DNA from: Apricaphanius iberus
Taxonomy: Eukaryota; Chordata; Actinopteri; Cyprinodontiformes; Aphaniidae
DNA length: 64,000 nucleotides
Assembly (NCBI GenBank): GCA_028564705.1
Contig: JAPXFQ010000845.1
Location: 248,001-312,000 of the forward strand
Reading direction: 5' to 3'
The position numbers and the translations under genes were made by a program. Positions 1-11,945 of this stretch are shown one piece after another. A model generated the notes under the pieces. It did not search any database. It had not been told where the DNA came from and was given only the letters and a program-made list of their open reading frames with translations. Positions within the stretch are counted from its first letter, which is position 1. The number at the start of each line of letters is the position of its first letter.

Positions 1-699
1 CTGTTTTGCTTTAAAAGCTCACAACACACTGCTGTACAGGCAGAATAATCTGTGAAGGATTTGTCATAAATTACACAGTTTGGCCAGAGTTCAGAACTTG
101 GTTTTAACCATGCAGAATGAAGAGTTAAAAAAGGTTTCGTGTGGGATGAGGAGCATTAGCTAATTACATAAGTTCTAAAATAAAACTACATAAAACACTA
201 CACATAGCCCAACCTGCTTTGACTTTTTGTGCATAGAAATAAAACTATCTACTTCCTTCAGTAACTAGGTCAGCGTATTTTCTGCATTTTGTAACTCCTG
301 CTAAAGGTCACCTGATGCACTTAACAGTCACATTATGGTGAAACTGGCCTAGCCACAAAAGCGATACTACATTAAGAAAGCCATTGAGAAGGCCATCCAA
401 TCAGGACACAAAGCACTTGCAACTGCAGCATGGCATGGATATCAGATCGCATCAAGCTGCTAAAAAGCTTTTGAGCAACGTGTAAAGTAGAAACCCAGCC
501 GGTCCGACCGGATCCTTTAAAAGGCTTTGTTCGCCAAAACCTGATGGCCTCATTATGTGTCCAGTATGATTGCTACACCTAACTTCAACTTCAGTGTGTT
601 GAATGTAATCGCTTGCTTAGCCTCTGATCCTGGTTCCCATTAGAATGTAACAGAATAACAAATAGCAAATAACACTGTAATATTTTATATTTTTTTATT
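1..699. other. Non-coding left edge, no gene recognised
   Basis: AT-rich sequence without a convincing open frame, RNA gene or mobile element. The only local structure noted is a short GC-rich inverted repeat at 498-510 (CCGGT CCG ACCGG). Possibly old repeat debris, but no family was recognised. Confidence 0.5.
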
Positions 700-2612
700 G
701 TATAATAAGTTCAGAAAATAAGTATTTGGTCAATATCGAAAGTTCACCTCAATACTTTGTTAGGCAACCTTGGTTGGCAATGACAGAGGTCAAATGTTTC
801 CTTTCGGTCTTCACCAGGTTTGCACACACTGTAGTTGGTATTTTGGCCCATTCCTCCAAGCAGGTCTACTCTAGAGCTGGCATGTTTTGACTTTCAACTC
901 CCTCCACAGAATTTCTATTGGATGGAGGTATGGAGACTGGCTAGGCCACTCCAGAACCTTGAAATCCGTTTTCACATAGCCACTCCTTCATGCGATGTGT
1001 TTGGGATCATTGTCATGCTGGAAGAAGCAGCCACTTTTGATCTTCAATGTTTGTCACTGATGGATTTAGGTTTTCGCCCAAAATCTTACGATACATCGCT
1101 CCATTCATCCTTTTCTTAATATGGATCAGTTGTCCTGCCCCCTTTGCAGAAAACCAGCCCCAAAGCATGATGTTTCAACCATCATGCTTTCACGATGGGT
1201 ATGGCTCAGCATTATTCCCCTCCGAACATCGCTAGTTGTGTTTATATCAAAAAGTTCTATTTTGGTCTCTTGACTACATGGCATTGTCCCAATCCTCCTC
1301 TGGATCATCCAGAGTAGAGCCCTCCACTGGAGCCCTAGGCCCGAGGGTCTCGACAGCTCTATTTACGTCACACGCGGGCCGACATAACTAACGTTACAAC
1401 GCCGTTACCGTCACTGGGAATGTAAAGTGTGGTTAATACAATGTTACTGAGTGAAGCACAGCGCAGTGCAGCGATGTCAGGCTTTCTGACAGTCACACTG
1501 CAGCTGCAGGGAGGGAGAGTGCAGGTGTCGGTGATGATTACGCCGCTGCTGATATGATGATGATTTGGTGAGTTGGCAGATACTCTGAGTGCTCTTGCTG
1601 TCTGCATGCTGTAAGAATCGTAGTTATGAACTTAGTTTTAAGTTGATTTTAGGCAGACATTCATTTCATTACAGCGGAAGCTCCCTGTTACACCGAGAAA
1701 TGCAGTTATAAAACGGCTGCATCACCGCTCGCTCCTGATGGCGCTGGGTTTGGTTTTCAATAGCCTAAATCACCATACATCCCAGAAAATACATATGAGA
1801 TCTACCAAAATATTAATAGTTCCTGGACACTCGAAGGAACTTGACACACCAAGGTTTCTTATTAATATTTTACTGTAAACTAAGAGAGGGAGTGGGGCCA
1901 TCCACAATTTTTATCAATTGTAATCATTGCTCACGTTGTTTTTTTTCGGCAATTGGGAATGGAAAAAACACAACTCCTCCAGACAATTTCTCGGTGGTAT
2001 CTGTGTCTAATTTACAAACGCAGTGGTCGAAGCGCTTCAGCATCTGGCTTAGAGTAAATTTTTGTTGGACATAAAGAAAAAAATTTAAAACTGCAAATTG
2101 AAGAGCGTGAAAAACACCAAGGAAAAAGCTCTTTTCTAGAGCGGGTTTGTTCAGTGTGTTGTATGCAAAGCTGTAATATGACAGCAAAAAAACACATCTC
2201 CAGACACATTTTGAACGGGCATGTGGCAGATCCAACCGAGCAACTATTTTAACCTGCTATTTTATGTTCACTTTGATCTGTCAAAAACCATTCGTTTATT
2301 CACAGAAAATTAGACTGCTGTTTTTTTTGTAACTGCAGACTGTTAGCATTTTCAGCGCAGCAGATTCAATTTACGAACGCACCCAATGAATATAGCATTC
2401 TATCACCCTAAGACATTGTTATTGGAGGTTAAAAAAAGTCAGACTTGATACAGCTTCGGGCCGGAGAATTCTTAAAACCTTTCCGACCGGGCCAGGCTGG
2501 TGCTCCAGCTCCTCGGGTCCGTGCAGGGCTCTAATCCAGAGGGTCTCTGGGAAACTTTAGAAAGGCCTGAATATGTTCTGGGTTGATGTGCAGGTTTCAG
2601 GTTAGAACCATG
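700..2612 (-). mobile_element. Tc1-like transposon relic, split by a hAT insertion
   Basis: The reverse strand of a Tc1/mariner-type transposase gene. Recognisable landmarks on the + strand are the terminal-repeat piece around 711-770 (AAATAAGTATTTGGTCAAT, TACTTTGTTAGGCAACC), then TTTTGGCCCATTCCTCCA near 840, GGCCACTCCAGAACCTTGA near 944 and CCCAAAGCATGATGTTTC near 1159. These follow the order expected for the fish family whose ends read CAGTGGGGCAAAAA. Homology stops at 1314 and resumes at 2534 with GGTCTCTGGGAAACTTTAG, fading out by about 2612, so the two parts are one copy split by the insertion at 1315-2533. The coding strand is full of stops and small indels, and the N-terminal third and the far terminal repeat are missing. 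No active transposase can come from it. A shorter copy of the same family lies at 27014-27310. Confidence 0.82.
1315..2533. mobile_element. Non-autonomous hAT element inside the Tc1 relic
   Basis: A 1219-bp element bounded by an exact 8-bp duplication, ATCCAGAG, at 1307-1314 and 2534-2541. Its ends are inverted: the left begins TAGAGCCCTCCACTGG and the right, read inverted, begins TAGAGCCCTGCACGGACCC. An 8-bp duplication with TAG-type ends is the hallmark of the hAT superfamily. The interior has no long open frame. Around 2145-2230 the + strand frame reads a C-x2-C pair followed by H-x3-H, which could be a remnant of the BED zinc finger many hAT transposases carry, but this is weak. GC content is higher near both ends (around 1320-1600 and 2455-2530) than in the middle. 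It entered the Tc1 copy after that copy was already in place. Confidence 0.85.
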
Positions 2613-5602
2613 CTTTAGCCATAATTCAGAGAAATATATTAGAAATGGTTTCTAAATAAAAATGTATTAAAATATGCATTACTTTTGCTTTTAGAGTCGT
2701 TTTTGTGAGACTGCCAGACCAGAGGTGAAGTGGGAAAAGGGACACCTGTCACCTCAATCAATAGAAAACTCACAACCATACAGCTATGAGTCCACCGTAT
2801 GCCCCATATAACAAATAGACGGATGGAAGAGCAGGGGAAGCATTAAAGCCCAAATCAAGCCAAATCTAGCCAATGCTAACACTATTAGCCTTGGCTACAA
2901 CCCACATATCACGTTTATTCTAATCTTTGATATCAATCTTTCAACAAAGTTGTTAATTACCAGATGTTAGACCACAAGACTTACAAAGCAGAGATCCCGT
3001 CTGTGTAGAGCTGAGCTTCTGATCGATCCGGTTGTGTCTCCCAGACGGCTGCAGCAGTTTTAGAAGCGGCTGTGGACAGAGGTCCAATGCAGCTTTAAGC
3101 ACCGCTGCACGCTAGCTGGATAGACTCTGCTTTGGTATAAACTTTGTCATATCTCTGATATTTTAATCCTCGGGTCTGAAGTCAGCACCCAACTAACTGG
3201 GATTTCCATAGCCAAGGCAGAAGTTAAGGGTAGTTTCAGGTGCATAAAATGCACCCAGACCCAGAAGATGCTGCCTGTTTTTCGATGTGTTTTTTATTTT
3301 ATTTTTTTATTTTTTAAACCTGTGGGATTGATATCCTCACAGGCTGGTGTTTCTACAGCAAACACCATAATTTACCATTTTTAAGAAACATTATCACAAT
3401 CCAAAGCTGCTGAACACACTGATTCTTAATAACACAGCCTCAGAATCTGAAAACTAGAAACTGAGAAGGCAGAAAACAGCGTTTGATAGTGGATTGGACC
3501 AGACAAGAAATCAGCCGTGGGATCCTTAAAGTTGAGAATTATCAAACTTATATGAAATCAATAATATTTTTTAAAAGGACAACATAAAAAAGGAGAAGGC
3601 ACGGACAGAAATATCTGTAGGTTCTGAAGCGCTCCAGCTGAGCTTGCAAGTGAACCACATCTATTACGTTATGTGCCCCTTATGCTTCCAATGGACAGCA
3701 GGGGTAAAGGGCCTCAGCCTCCTGTTTGGACACCCTCACCTCCAAAAGCTACAAACATATTACATTTATATTACATTTAAAACACTTATTACTAAAAGCA
3801 GGCACAGGAGAGATCACACAACAAAACGTGAATTTAATGCATTCTTTGAATTTTCACTGATCAGCAGATCGCTTCTCTCCATCCAGTTTTTGCTCAATTT
3901 TCCGCTCGATTTCCAACATTTATGGTCTGACTTCTGGAATATTGCTAGCTGCTACACTTCCTTTTCCCAGAGGTACTGACCATATTGACCTTATCCACAT
4001 ATTTATTTATTTTTGCAAGTGAACAATGGTACCTTGTAACACTAATGTCCCCTGCCATTTCCCAACCCCGGTTAAGCAGGCAGGTGATGAGCCCGCAATG
4101 ATATCAGACCTCAGCGGTTCAACAGACTGCTCACATCTATCTGTTTGTCTCATCGTCTTCCTGACTAAAAGGTGGGAAAAGAAGAAAAAGACAGAAACAT
4201 ATGCATACACACTCCCAGGATCACATCTCACTAAGTCAGATTAAATGCCTCCCCTTCTGGAGGAGGTCATCATTGATGGAGAGTAATGTTGACACATCAC
4301 ACCCCAGGACCTGCAGTCAATTAACACACTGTCTAATTAAAGTGATCTACTGGTTTATCTATGAGAGATTGAAAGTGGCTGTAAAATGAGTCCATGCTGC
4401 ATTAATTTTACAGTTGGGTCTGCTTCTTTCTTTCCATTTGAATTTTAATAGTACTAACCCACTTTAACAACACCTCCCATTATTGAGCAGATGCTAAAAG
4501 CGTCTTTCTCTGATAAGATGGCTGAATCTGGATGTGTGCGTTCCATTTCCTGTGTTAAACTCCCCCTGATTGTCTGTAACATCCATGAGATTTCACCTAG
4601 AAGTCTTCATTGACTAAATCTTTTTACACTTTCTTATAATTCACTCCAAAGAGGAAACAACATTTCCGATCAGCTGCACATAGTAATTGTCATTTATATA
4701 CAAAGGCACCATGCTGTGGTGCTTTTAAAAAATTTAACAATGCTGCAGAGTTGTTTGGCTTCAGTTGCATAGACGTTGCTAATATAAGAGTTTCTCAGAC
4801 CAGACAAAAAGAAATGGTCATGGATATCAATGAATTATTAATCTTTCAACACTTTTGTAGGTGTTTTTCTGAGAGAGATAGAGAGATACATTTATTTTTT
4901 TTTTACTGTTTTTTATAATACTGCTGGAAAAAAAAACTGGTAACTGCACCGGGTAAGATGGGCTAATAATTCCTTTGAATAGAGATGTCAATGGCAGCTC
5001 AATAATGCATTGTTTCATTTCCACTGAGGGTCTCTTTTATAAATGTATTCAGTCATTCTATAGCAGAGCATAATTTAATGTTCCTGACTTTGGTTAAGAT
5101 GACAGTTCTAGTTAAAGTTCTAGTTGTGTGTTGATATACAGTGAAGCAGATCTTGGTGGTGAATCAGAATTATGGACAGAGGACAAACAAAAGCTTGGTG
5201 AACTGAGCTTCCTGGAAAGAGTTGAAGGTTCAAAATGAGTTGCTCTGGTGAAGGAGCTGAGGTGAATGGGGAGGCTTTTGATTTGCTGCTCCAGCTTTAT
5301 CCCAACCTGGACCTCGGGTCATGGGATCTGGACCACAACTGAATGAATAAGATCCCAGATAAAAGCAATGGAAAATAGTTTTATTTATTTTTTTTGTCCA
5401 TGAGTTGGCTGAGAGTCCATAGTACGGAAAGGTGCTGCATCGCCTCATTAAAGGGTTGCCATCATCTTAAAATTAGGCTGATGGAACAGTGGCCTTTCTG
5501 TCTTAAAGGGCAAGTACTGTTTTTTGCGACCTGGAACTTATTCGCATTACGTTTATTTACTCAACCAGAGAGGTTTGCAGCCACTTAAAGTCCATCAGGA
5601 GA
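2613..5602. other. Non-coding stretch, no gene recognised
   Basis: About 3 kb of AT-rich DNA with scattered short open frames, none above 111 codons and none resembling a known family. Short low-complexity tracts occur at about 3293-3318 (T/A) and 4874-4890 (GAGA). No repeat family was identified, although parts may be unrecognised old elements. Confidence 0.45.
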
Positions 5603-5604
5603 TA

Positions 5605-6108
5605 GAGTACAGACCAAAAGTTTGGACACACCTTCTTATTCAATGAGTTTCCTTTCTTTTTATGACAAATTGACATTGTAAATTCACACTGAAGGCATCA
5701 AAACTATGAATTAACATATGGAATTATGAAGTACTTTAAATAAAAAGTCTGAAATAAGCTGGCCTCCAAAGTCAACGGACCTGAATCCAATGGAGATGAT
5801 TTGGGGTTAGCTCAACCGCAGAGTGAAGGAAAAAGGGCCAACAAGTACTAAGCATCTCTGGGAACTCCTTCAAGACTGTTGGAAAACCATTTCTGGGGAC
5901 TACGTCTGGAAGCTAAAGAGAATACAAAGCAGTAATCAGAGCAAAGGGTGGCTACTTTGAGGAATCTAAAATATAGCACATACAGTACATACAGTAATTT
6001 CATACATTATGTGTTCATTCATAGTTTTGATGCCCTTAATTGAGAATCTACAATGTAGTCATGAAAATAAAGAAAACGCAGGTGTGTCCAAACTTTTGGC
6101 CTGTACTG
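5605..6108 (+). mobile_element. Internally deleted Tc1-like element with transposase tail
   Basis: A 504-bp element flanked by TA on both sides (5603-5604 and 6109-6110), the target used by Tc1/mariner elements. The ends are inverted: left GAGTACAGACCAAAAGTTTG, right inverted CAGTACAGGCCAAAAGTTTG, and the imperfect match continues for roughly 140 bp, including the shared core GGCATCAAAACTATGAAT. Between the arms only the C-terminal part of a transposase survives (about 5758-5960, + strand). It reads like the WPPQSPDLNP-type motif, with the third catalytic acidic residue present in the NPMEM context, followed by in-frame stops. The N-terminal DNA-binding half and the first two catalytic aspartates are deleted. 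It could have moved only with a transposase supplied elsewhere. Confidence 0.9.
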
Positions 6109-6156
6109 TATATCGTCTTTCCCCCCCCTTCCTTTTTTTGTGACAAAGACGCATCA

Positions 6157-6357
6157 TGGATCCATGCGCAATTATTCCTTCCTCCATGGTGAAGCTTACA
6201 TTAGCATTTGAAAACTGCTCCTCGTACCTGTTATCAATTGCTCACGCAATCTTAGTAAATCAACTGCAAATTGAGGACAACCCACTCACGCAAATTTTTA
6301 GCGCCGCACGCAATTTTGCGGTCATGATCGGGAATCTTAATAAATCATGCTCATAGG
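6157..6357 (-). mobile_element. Fragment of a 'TTTATTAA-end' DNA transposon family
   Basis: Read on the minus strand from 6357, this fragment matches the left 240 bp of the element at 22807-23822. Shared landmarks include GACCGCAAAATTG, CGCTAAAAATTTG and CATGGATCCAT, with a near-terminal ATGATTTATTAAGATT corresponding to AGATTCATCAAGATT. Only one end is present and homology stops near 6157. The open frame in it (66 codons from 6156) is a by-product. The superfamily is uncertain: the ends resemble fish PIF/Harbinger-like or ISL2EU-like elements. Confidence 0.75.
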
Positions 6358-9079
6358 GTTAAAAAATTAGCAGAAAAAGTATAATAGTATTGCTATGGTA
6401 TAAATCTTCAGTTATGTCGATGATACACAACTATATTTATCCAAAAAATCCTGATGACGCCATTCAATTTAGAGTGCATTCAAACCCGTCCAGTTTAGTC
6501 CGCTGATCCAGAAAGTGTGCTTTCTTTGGGGAGGTTTGAATGCGCATTCGTACTCTAAATTTGGAACAAAAAAGCTCATTCTAGTCCGCCTAAAAACGTA
6601 GGTCTCTCTTCAATTGAAACAAACTCTGCTATGTGAATGGCATCAGCACCAAAAGCAAAAAGCAACCCATGATTTAATATTTTCTGTGTTTGGCATTTAA
6701 ACTTGATTTCATTAAATGAACAGTTTCCTTTGCTGTAAATAACTTTATTGCTGTTGACTGGAATGACAGATCAAGGTTCTTGGTTTTGTTTGTTATGATG
6801 GCAAATTTTTTTCATGTGGCAGTTTTAAACATCTTTTCCAGATGACACCTGGTTTCACTAAAAAATACACTTGAACCCTCAGAAGACTGAGGCTGTTGTT
6901 TTCTGCTCCCTGTCACTGTTTATTACCTGCAAACAAATAAGAAGTGATGACATTTATGTGCAATGCGCAGACCTGCAAAACCCGTGTAGATGTTTGCAAC
7001 ACGAGAGCTTTTGGAAAACATTAAAATAAGCATTCATGTTTAAAGCTGCATCAACAGTAATAGATGTTAGGTGCTACTGTATAAATATAAAACCTCAGCA
7101 AAGAAGATGAATTGTCAGCTTCTACTTATTTTTCCAGAAAAGTAAAACATCAGAACCGTGTACAGTATGAAAACTTCAGCTTTTCTCGCCTCCCCTGTGA
7201 ATTATTTGTTTGCAGCAGGAACAAGAAAACAGAAGGAAAACAAACTGCATCCAAAACCTGGTGTAAACAGATATAATAATGCACAACAAAGCAACGATGA
7301 GGGTGAAAAAGCTGATGTCTCTTCTGCTTTACAAGAACCTCAACAGCTAAATAATTTGTGTTCCTTCTATGACAAAGTCCTCTCCAGTAAGCCACACTTT
7401 GTTTCCCCACTTCCTCAGTTGGTTCCACGTTTGACTCCCAGCAGCTGGAGTTAAGGTTGTACAAGCTGCAATGTTCAGTAATAAACGGCTACAAACAAGC
7501 GATTAAATAAATAGCCTTAGTCTGACACTTGTTCCATGTTCTGGCTTGCAGGTCTGGTTGTCTGCGTCAGTAGCGCAGTAACTTTCTCCAGAAAGCAGCA
7601 CATTAACAGCATCATGGGACAGATTGTTCTTTTGAATTCAGAGCTTTTTCTGCTTGGTTGTTGTAGCCGCATTGAAATACTGTTCCTAAATATTTAGTTA
7701 TGCTTCTTTGCTCTTCTTTAACATTTGTTATTCCCATAGGAGGATTTCTTGGATGTTTTCAGCTATAACATTGAGCTTCTTCTTTCCAATATTTCCTAGT
7801 GAAGGTTGCCCCAGTGCTGCCCCAGTCCTGTCATACAGAGACTGATAGTGGGCCTATGTAATCAGTTGTGCTCTGTATTATTCCTGCAGTGTTATAGACC
7901 TTCAGGCTGCAATGACAATAAGCCAGGTAGCTGCTTAGTGACTGAGAGACTCTTTGAGATGCTGAATTTTATTTTGGTTTAGGGGCAAAACAACCATAAA
8001 AACACCATATCTGAGGTTATAAATTGATATGATGAGCACAAATAGAGATGGTTTTAAAGGGATAAATAGAAAATCATCAAACACGGTCAATTTTGGCTGC
8101 AATTATAATCCTGGAGGGCCAAAGTAAAGCTAAATACCAGCCTAATGGGGAAAGCAATACATGCATATCTATCTAAGTTTATTTGCATATTGGTTATAGT
8201 TTTTTTGATGGTGATCCTGTGGGCAAGAAGGATATCCTGACACAGTCCATCTTCCAACACATCTGTTGAAGCTCCTGGCTTAATACTTTTGCTTTATGAC
8301 AGTCTCATGACCAGTTCCATTTCCAGGCATCAGAGATTATATTACACAGTAACATGTCTTCGATGACAAAACTATTGTTTTGCAAGCACTGCCAATTCGC
8401 CTCATTTGCTTTTGCTGATCCTCGTTGAATCTCTGTCTGGCCGTATGTTCAGAAAGTTGGGTGGAGATATGTTGGAGTAGTGGGTATGATCTGTGACCGT
8501 GATGATGGATAGAAGATCTGGTTTGAAATTCTCTCTTCTTGCTTTGCCCTCTGCCTCCTTTTTAACTACTCTGGGACTTGGAGCTATGGTTTAGATATTT
8601 GAACTTTTGAGATGCTAATTAGCTATTCCTGGTTATAAAAACAAAGTGGTGTAGCCATGGTTACACATCATAACAACTGCCCAAAATAAAGTTAGAGCAA
8701 GAGTCTTTTCAGCTACTCGGCATCCAGTACAAGGACCGATGGTCTTGCAAAGTGTAATGATTGAGTGGAAGGAGTTTGGTTTGGGGAAACTAATTTCAGA
8801 TCCTTGCTTTTGTAACAGGGTTTATATGGTTTATGATTCCAACTGTCAATACATTTCATTTAGGTTTATTTTATTTAGGGGAAACGTCCTCTCTGGGTGG
8901 TGAGATGTTAGAAGTGAAGCTATAAGCTCTGAGATCAAATTGCCATTCTGATAGAAACGGACGGGTGGATTCAGCTAAATTAGTACTGTGGTAAACTGTT
9001 GTACATTGCTTTTCATTGGCCATAATATAATCATTTCTAATATGTACGGATATCAATTAGGAGTTTAGGAGTGGCATAT
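6358..9079. other. Non-coding stretch, no gene recognised
   Basis: About 2.7 kb of AT-rich sequence. Two overlapping open frames of about 100 codons on opposite strands (7150-7464) look like chance: they share the same DNA and neither shows a known motif. No RNA gene or repeat family was recognised. Confidence 0.45.
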
Positions 9080-9282
9080 CATATATTTTCTTCATTCTCT
9101 CCAATCAGGGGTCCAATCATCTTTCTCCATTGAGTCCTATCATATGCATCCTTTGCCCTCACACCAACTAACTTCATGTCCTCTTTCACCACATCCATTA
9201 TTCTCCTTTGTGGTCTTCCTCTCTTGCATGTTATCCATTTTATTGTTGTAAAATGGAGCACTGAACTAATCCATGAATACAA
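9080..9282 (-). pseudogene. RTE-type LINE tail (end of the reverse transcriptase ORF)
   Basis: The minus-strand frame contains RGRPQRRIMDVVKEDMKLVG, followed by a DAYDR-x-QWRKMI stretch. This is the characteristic C-terminal tail of the ORF in RTE-related fish LINEs, which follows the reverse transcriptase domain. Only about 67 codons remain, with no reverse transcriptase motif and no endonuclease, so this is a short fragment with a lost 5' part. It lies 2 kb from a larger RTE fragment at 11188-11945 on the same strand, but the two are separated by unrelated sequence and are probably independent. A match to a host gene is unlikely given the short, isolated frame. Confidence 0.7.
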
Positions 9283-10162
9283 AAATCTGTCAGCTTGATG
9301 CTAATTTAACATGTGGTCTCTTCCAAGGTGCTATATACATTGTGATGAGCCCATGACCAGATTTTGAAGAGTACATATCTTGTTTCATCAGATAAAACAG
9401 TATTCAACTCCATTCCGTCTCATGAGCATCATTCATACACAACGCAGGGGTATCTTGAAAAAAAGGTGAAGTGCCAGTAGAACATATATATATTGAACTG
9501 AGCCAAGATGGATTTATAAGCAGCCAAATTCAGCAAGGTTACACTTTTTTATAAATTATTTAAATCTATTTTTGTCTTCAGGTCATGACCCTCAGCGTGG
9601 ATTGGGACTTTTCCCAGCAGCAGAATTTAAAAGCAGAAAGTTTATACTCATCCAAGTTTTTACGTGTCTGTCGGATATGCCTATAATCTACCTAACTGAT
9701 TGGCTTCATCAGGATTTATGGATAAATATATTACAGCATCATCAGCATAATAGTGGAAATTTATCTCAGGTTTTCTGACGACTTTACCAATTAAAAACAT
9801 ATTGTGTGTACACACACACATACTTCGCATGTGTGTGCGTGCATGTTTAAATGTTTATCTATGTCTGTACAAACTGGGCTCTGTCAGACTGGAGCTGGAG
9901 ACGACTGCTCTAGGAAGCCCCCTAGAGGCTGACAAAGCATAAGCTCGGGGGACTATATCGTTTTCTGACCTTGGAGAGCCTCTGGATCCACTAGAATAGG
10001 CAGAAGAACATTCTCCCTAAGGAGAGGAATATTTTTGAAATCACTCTTGGACTGCTTCCCTGTGACTAGATCTCGGACAATGCCTGTGTTAATGTATGAT
10101 CCCTAGATAACTAATGACTTTCTCTAATGATTTGAAATGGGTTTTGGCCATTTATTACTACT
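9283..10162. other. Non-coding stretch with a short TG/AC palindrome
   Basis: No gene or repeat family recognised. A short alternating purine-pyrimidine tract with a perfect 14-bp palindrome (TGTGTGTACACACA) sits at 9803-9816, followed by GTGTGTGCGTGCATG; such tracts can adopt unusual DNA shapes. Confidence 0.4.
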
Positions 10163-10164
10163 GT

Positions 10165-10310
10165 AGTTCATTGAAGTTTGCAGACATTTATTTTATGGAC
10201 GTTGACTGGGCCATTGCGCCATCTTGACTATTTTCCTTTTCAACCATTTTGTTGTAGGTTTGCTGCTGTGTTTGGATTCATCAGACCATTGCCAGGTTGG
10301 TCAGTTTGTG
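10165..10310 (-). mobile_element. Tc1-like transposase fragment
   Basis: The + strand carries GACTGGGCCATTGCGCCATC, then a TTTTCAACCATTTTGTTGTAGG block and TTTGGATTCATCAGACCATT. This order resembles the complement of the middle of a Tc1-like transposase gene, with the segment between the 'consider next' and catalytic regions deleted. No terminal repeat is visible and there is no open frame of note. A different transposon or chance similarity remains possible. Confidence 0.45.
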
Positions 10311-10390
10311 GTCAGTACAAAATAAATATTGCTAATTTTATAAGAATCACCTTTGTTTTCTGACGGCTTCTTCCCTCTAACAAGGTGAAA

Positions 10391-11187
10391 ATGGCTCCCA
10401 TTGAGTCCCACAGAGTGTTTGTGACAGCAGCCATATGCCCGAGCCCTTTTAATTATTGCACTTTATCCCAGTCGTGTCATACTGTTGCAGTGGGCGCATT
10501 AGCTACAGCCTGACCTTTTCAACAGGACAAACTTATTTAAACAGAAACAAGCTGGAGTCTGTAAAATGCCAAAACCAATGAAATTAAATTCCTACACAAG
10601 TAAAAAAAAAAGAAAATAAGCTGCACATCATGTCTGTTCCTGTCTAACAGCCTGTGCCTTGACCTCAGTTCTCAGCTTAACATCAAATATGTTATTGTGT
10701 AATGTGTAAAAATAAGTCGGTTGCATAAAACGTAATGAATTATGAATAATGCCCCATTTTCTTTGTGTGGCCGCCCCAGACTCTGGCCACATCAATTATG
10801 TTGAAGGGGATTGATCTCATTTCAGAGGCTGTTCCAATTTTAAGCATGTCAGCGTAAAGACATAATGGCATTTAAATGAGATGACTCAAATCGAAGGCCT
10901 GATATGTTGCAAGCACAAAGCTTCTGTTACAACTTTGTTTAATGAATCCAGTTCACTGACTTCCTATTCAACTTTCCATTTGTTCTGCACAGGATGGTTC
11001 AGATCAGAATAGCGAGCTTCATCTCAGCAGGGACAATCTCTGATCTGGAGACACGATCTGAAATAGTAACTAATGGCTTAATGAAGCTGCACACGTTTAC
11101 CATATTAACTCCAGGTTTATACCCTTGACCTGTTTCTACGTTGTGCTACATCTGGCGTTAGGTTGCAGAGGGCTGACGCTTAAGCAG
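10391..11187. other. Non-coding stretch, possible conserved element
   Basis: No gene recognised. The part from about 10640 to 10930 has none of the decay marks of the surrounding repeats and is rich in homeodomain-type cores (TAATGAATTATGAATAATG, ATTTAAAT). It reads like fish conserved non-coding DNA, but only an alignment could show that. Confidence 0.3.
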
Positions 11188-11945
11188 AGAGATCCATACT
11201 CCACACCGGGTGCAGCTTCTCAGGAATCCCAAATTGTTTCCAGGCCAGCAAGGAAAGATAGAACCCCCAGGGTGTCCTGGGTCTTCCTCTTGATCTCCTC
11301 CCAGTGGGACATGACCAGAAAAACTCACCAGGGATGTGTCCAGGAGGCATCCAGCCCAGATGCTCAGGCCACGCCAACTGCCTCCTCCCAATTTGGAGGA
11401 GCACAGCTCTACTCTGAGACCCCTCCAGGATGACCAAGCTTCTTACCCTATCTCTAAGGGAGAGCCCAGACACACTGCAGATTAAATTCATTACAGCTGG
11501 TTGTATCTGTGAGCTTATTCCTTCACTATCCAGAGCTTTTGACCAAAGATGATGGTGTAGAACGTACATTGCGTTCCAATGAAGCCAACAGGATCACATC
11601 ATTTGCAAAAAACACGGACCCAATACTGAGGCCAACAAAGCAGATCCCCTCGTGACATTGGCTGCGGCTAGAAATCTTTTCCACAGAAGATATTAACATA
11701 ACCTGTTACAAAATGTAGCCCTGGTGGAGTCCAACTCTCACTGTAAACGAGCCCGACTTACTGCCAGCCATGGTAACCAAGCTCTGACACCGGTCGTACC
11801 CAGGTCTCCCCAAGGGGTACTGTCAAACACCTTCTCCAAGTCCACAAAACGCCTGTAGACTGGTTGGGTAAAGTTCCATAGACCCTCCAGGACCCTGCTG
11901 AGGGTGTGGAGTCAGGACAAAAACCGTAATGTTGACCTCTGTCAG
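11188..11945 (-). pseudogene. RTE/Rex3-like LINE fragment, internally deleted
   Basis: On the minus strand this reads as the C-terminal half of a Rex3/RTE-type reverse transcriptase. The tail at about 11200-11570 includes a WPEHLGWMPPGHIPGE-like segment and CPTGRRSRGRPRTPWG. Upstream in the gene (about 11580-11945) lies the piece spanning the catalytic F-A-D-D box. At 11598-11609 that box reads F-A-N-D, so the first catalytic aspartate is lost. Compared with the family, a few hundred bases between the catalytic box and the tail are missing near 11575-11580. Several frameshifts and stops complete the decay. The 5' part is absent, as is usual for LINE copies. A 55-bp scrap of the same family lies at 27640-27695. 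Confidence 0.78.
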
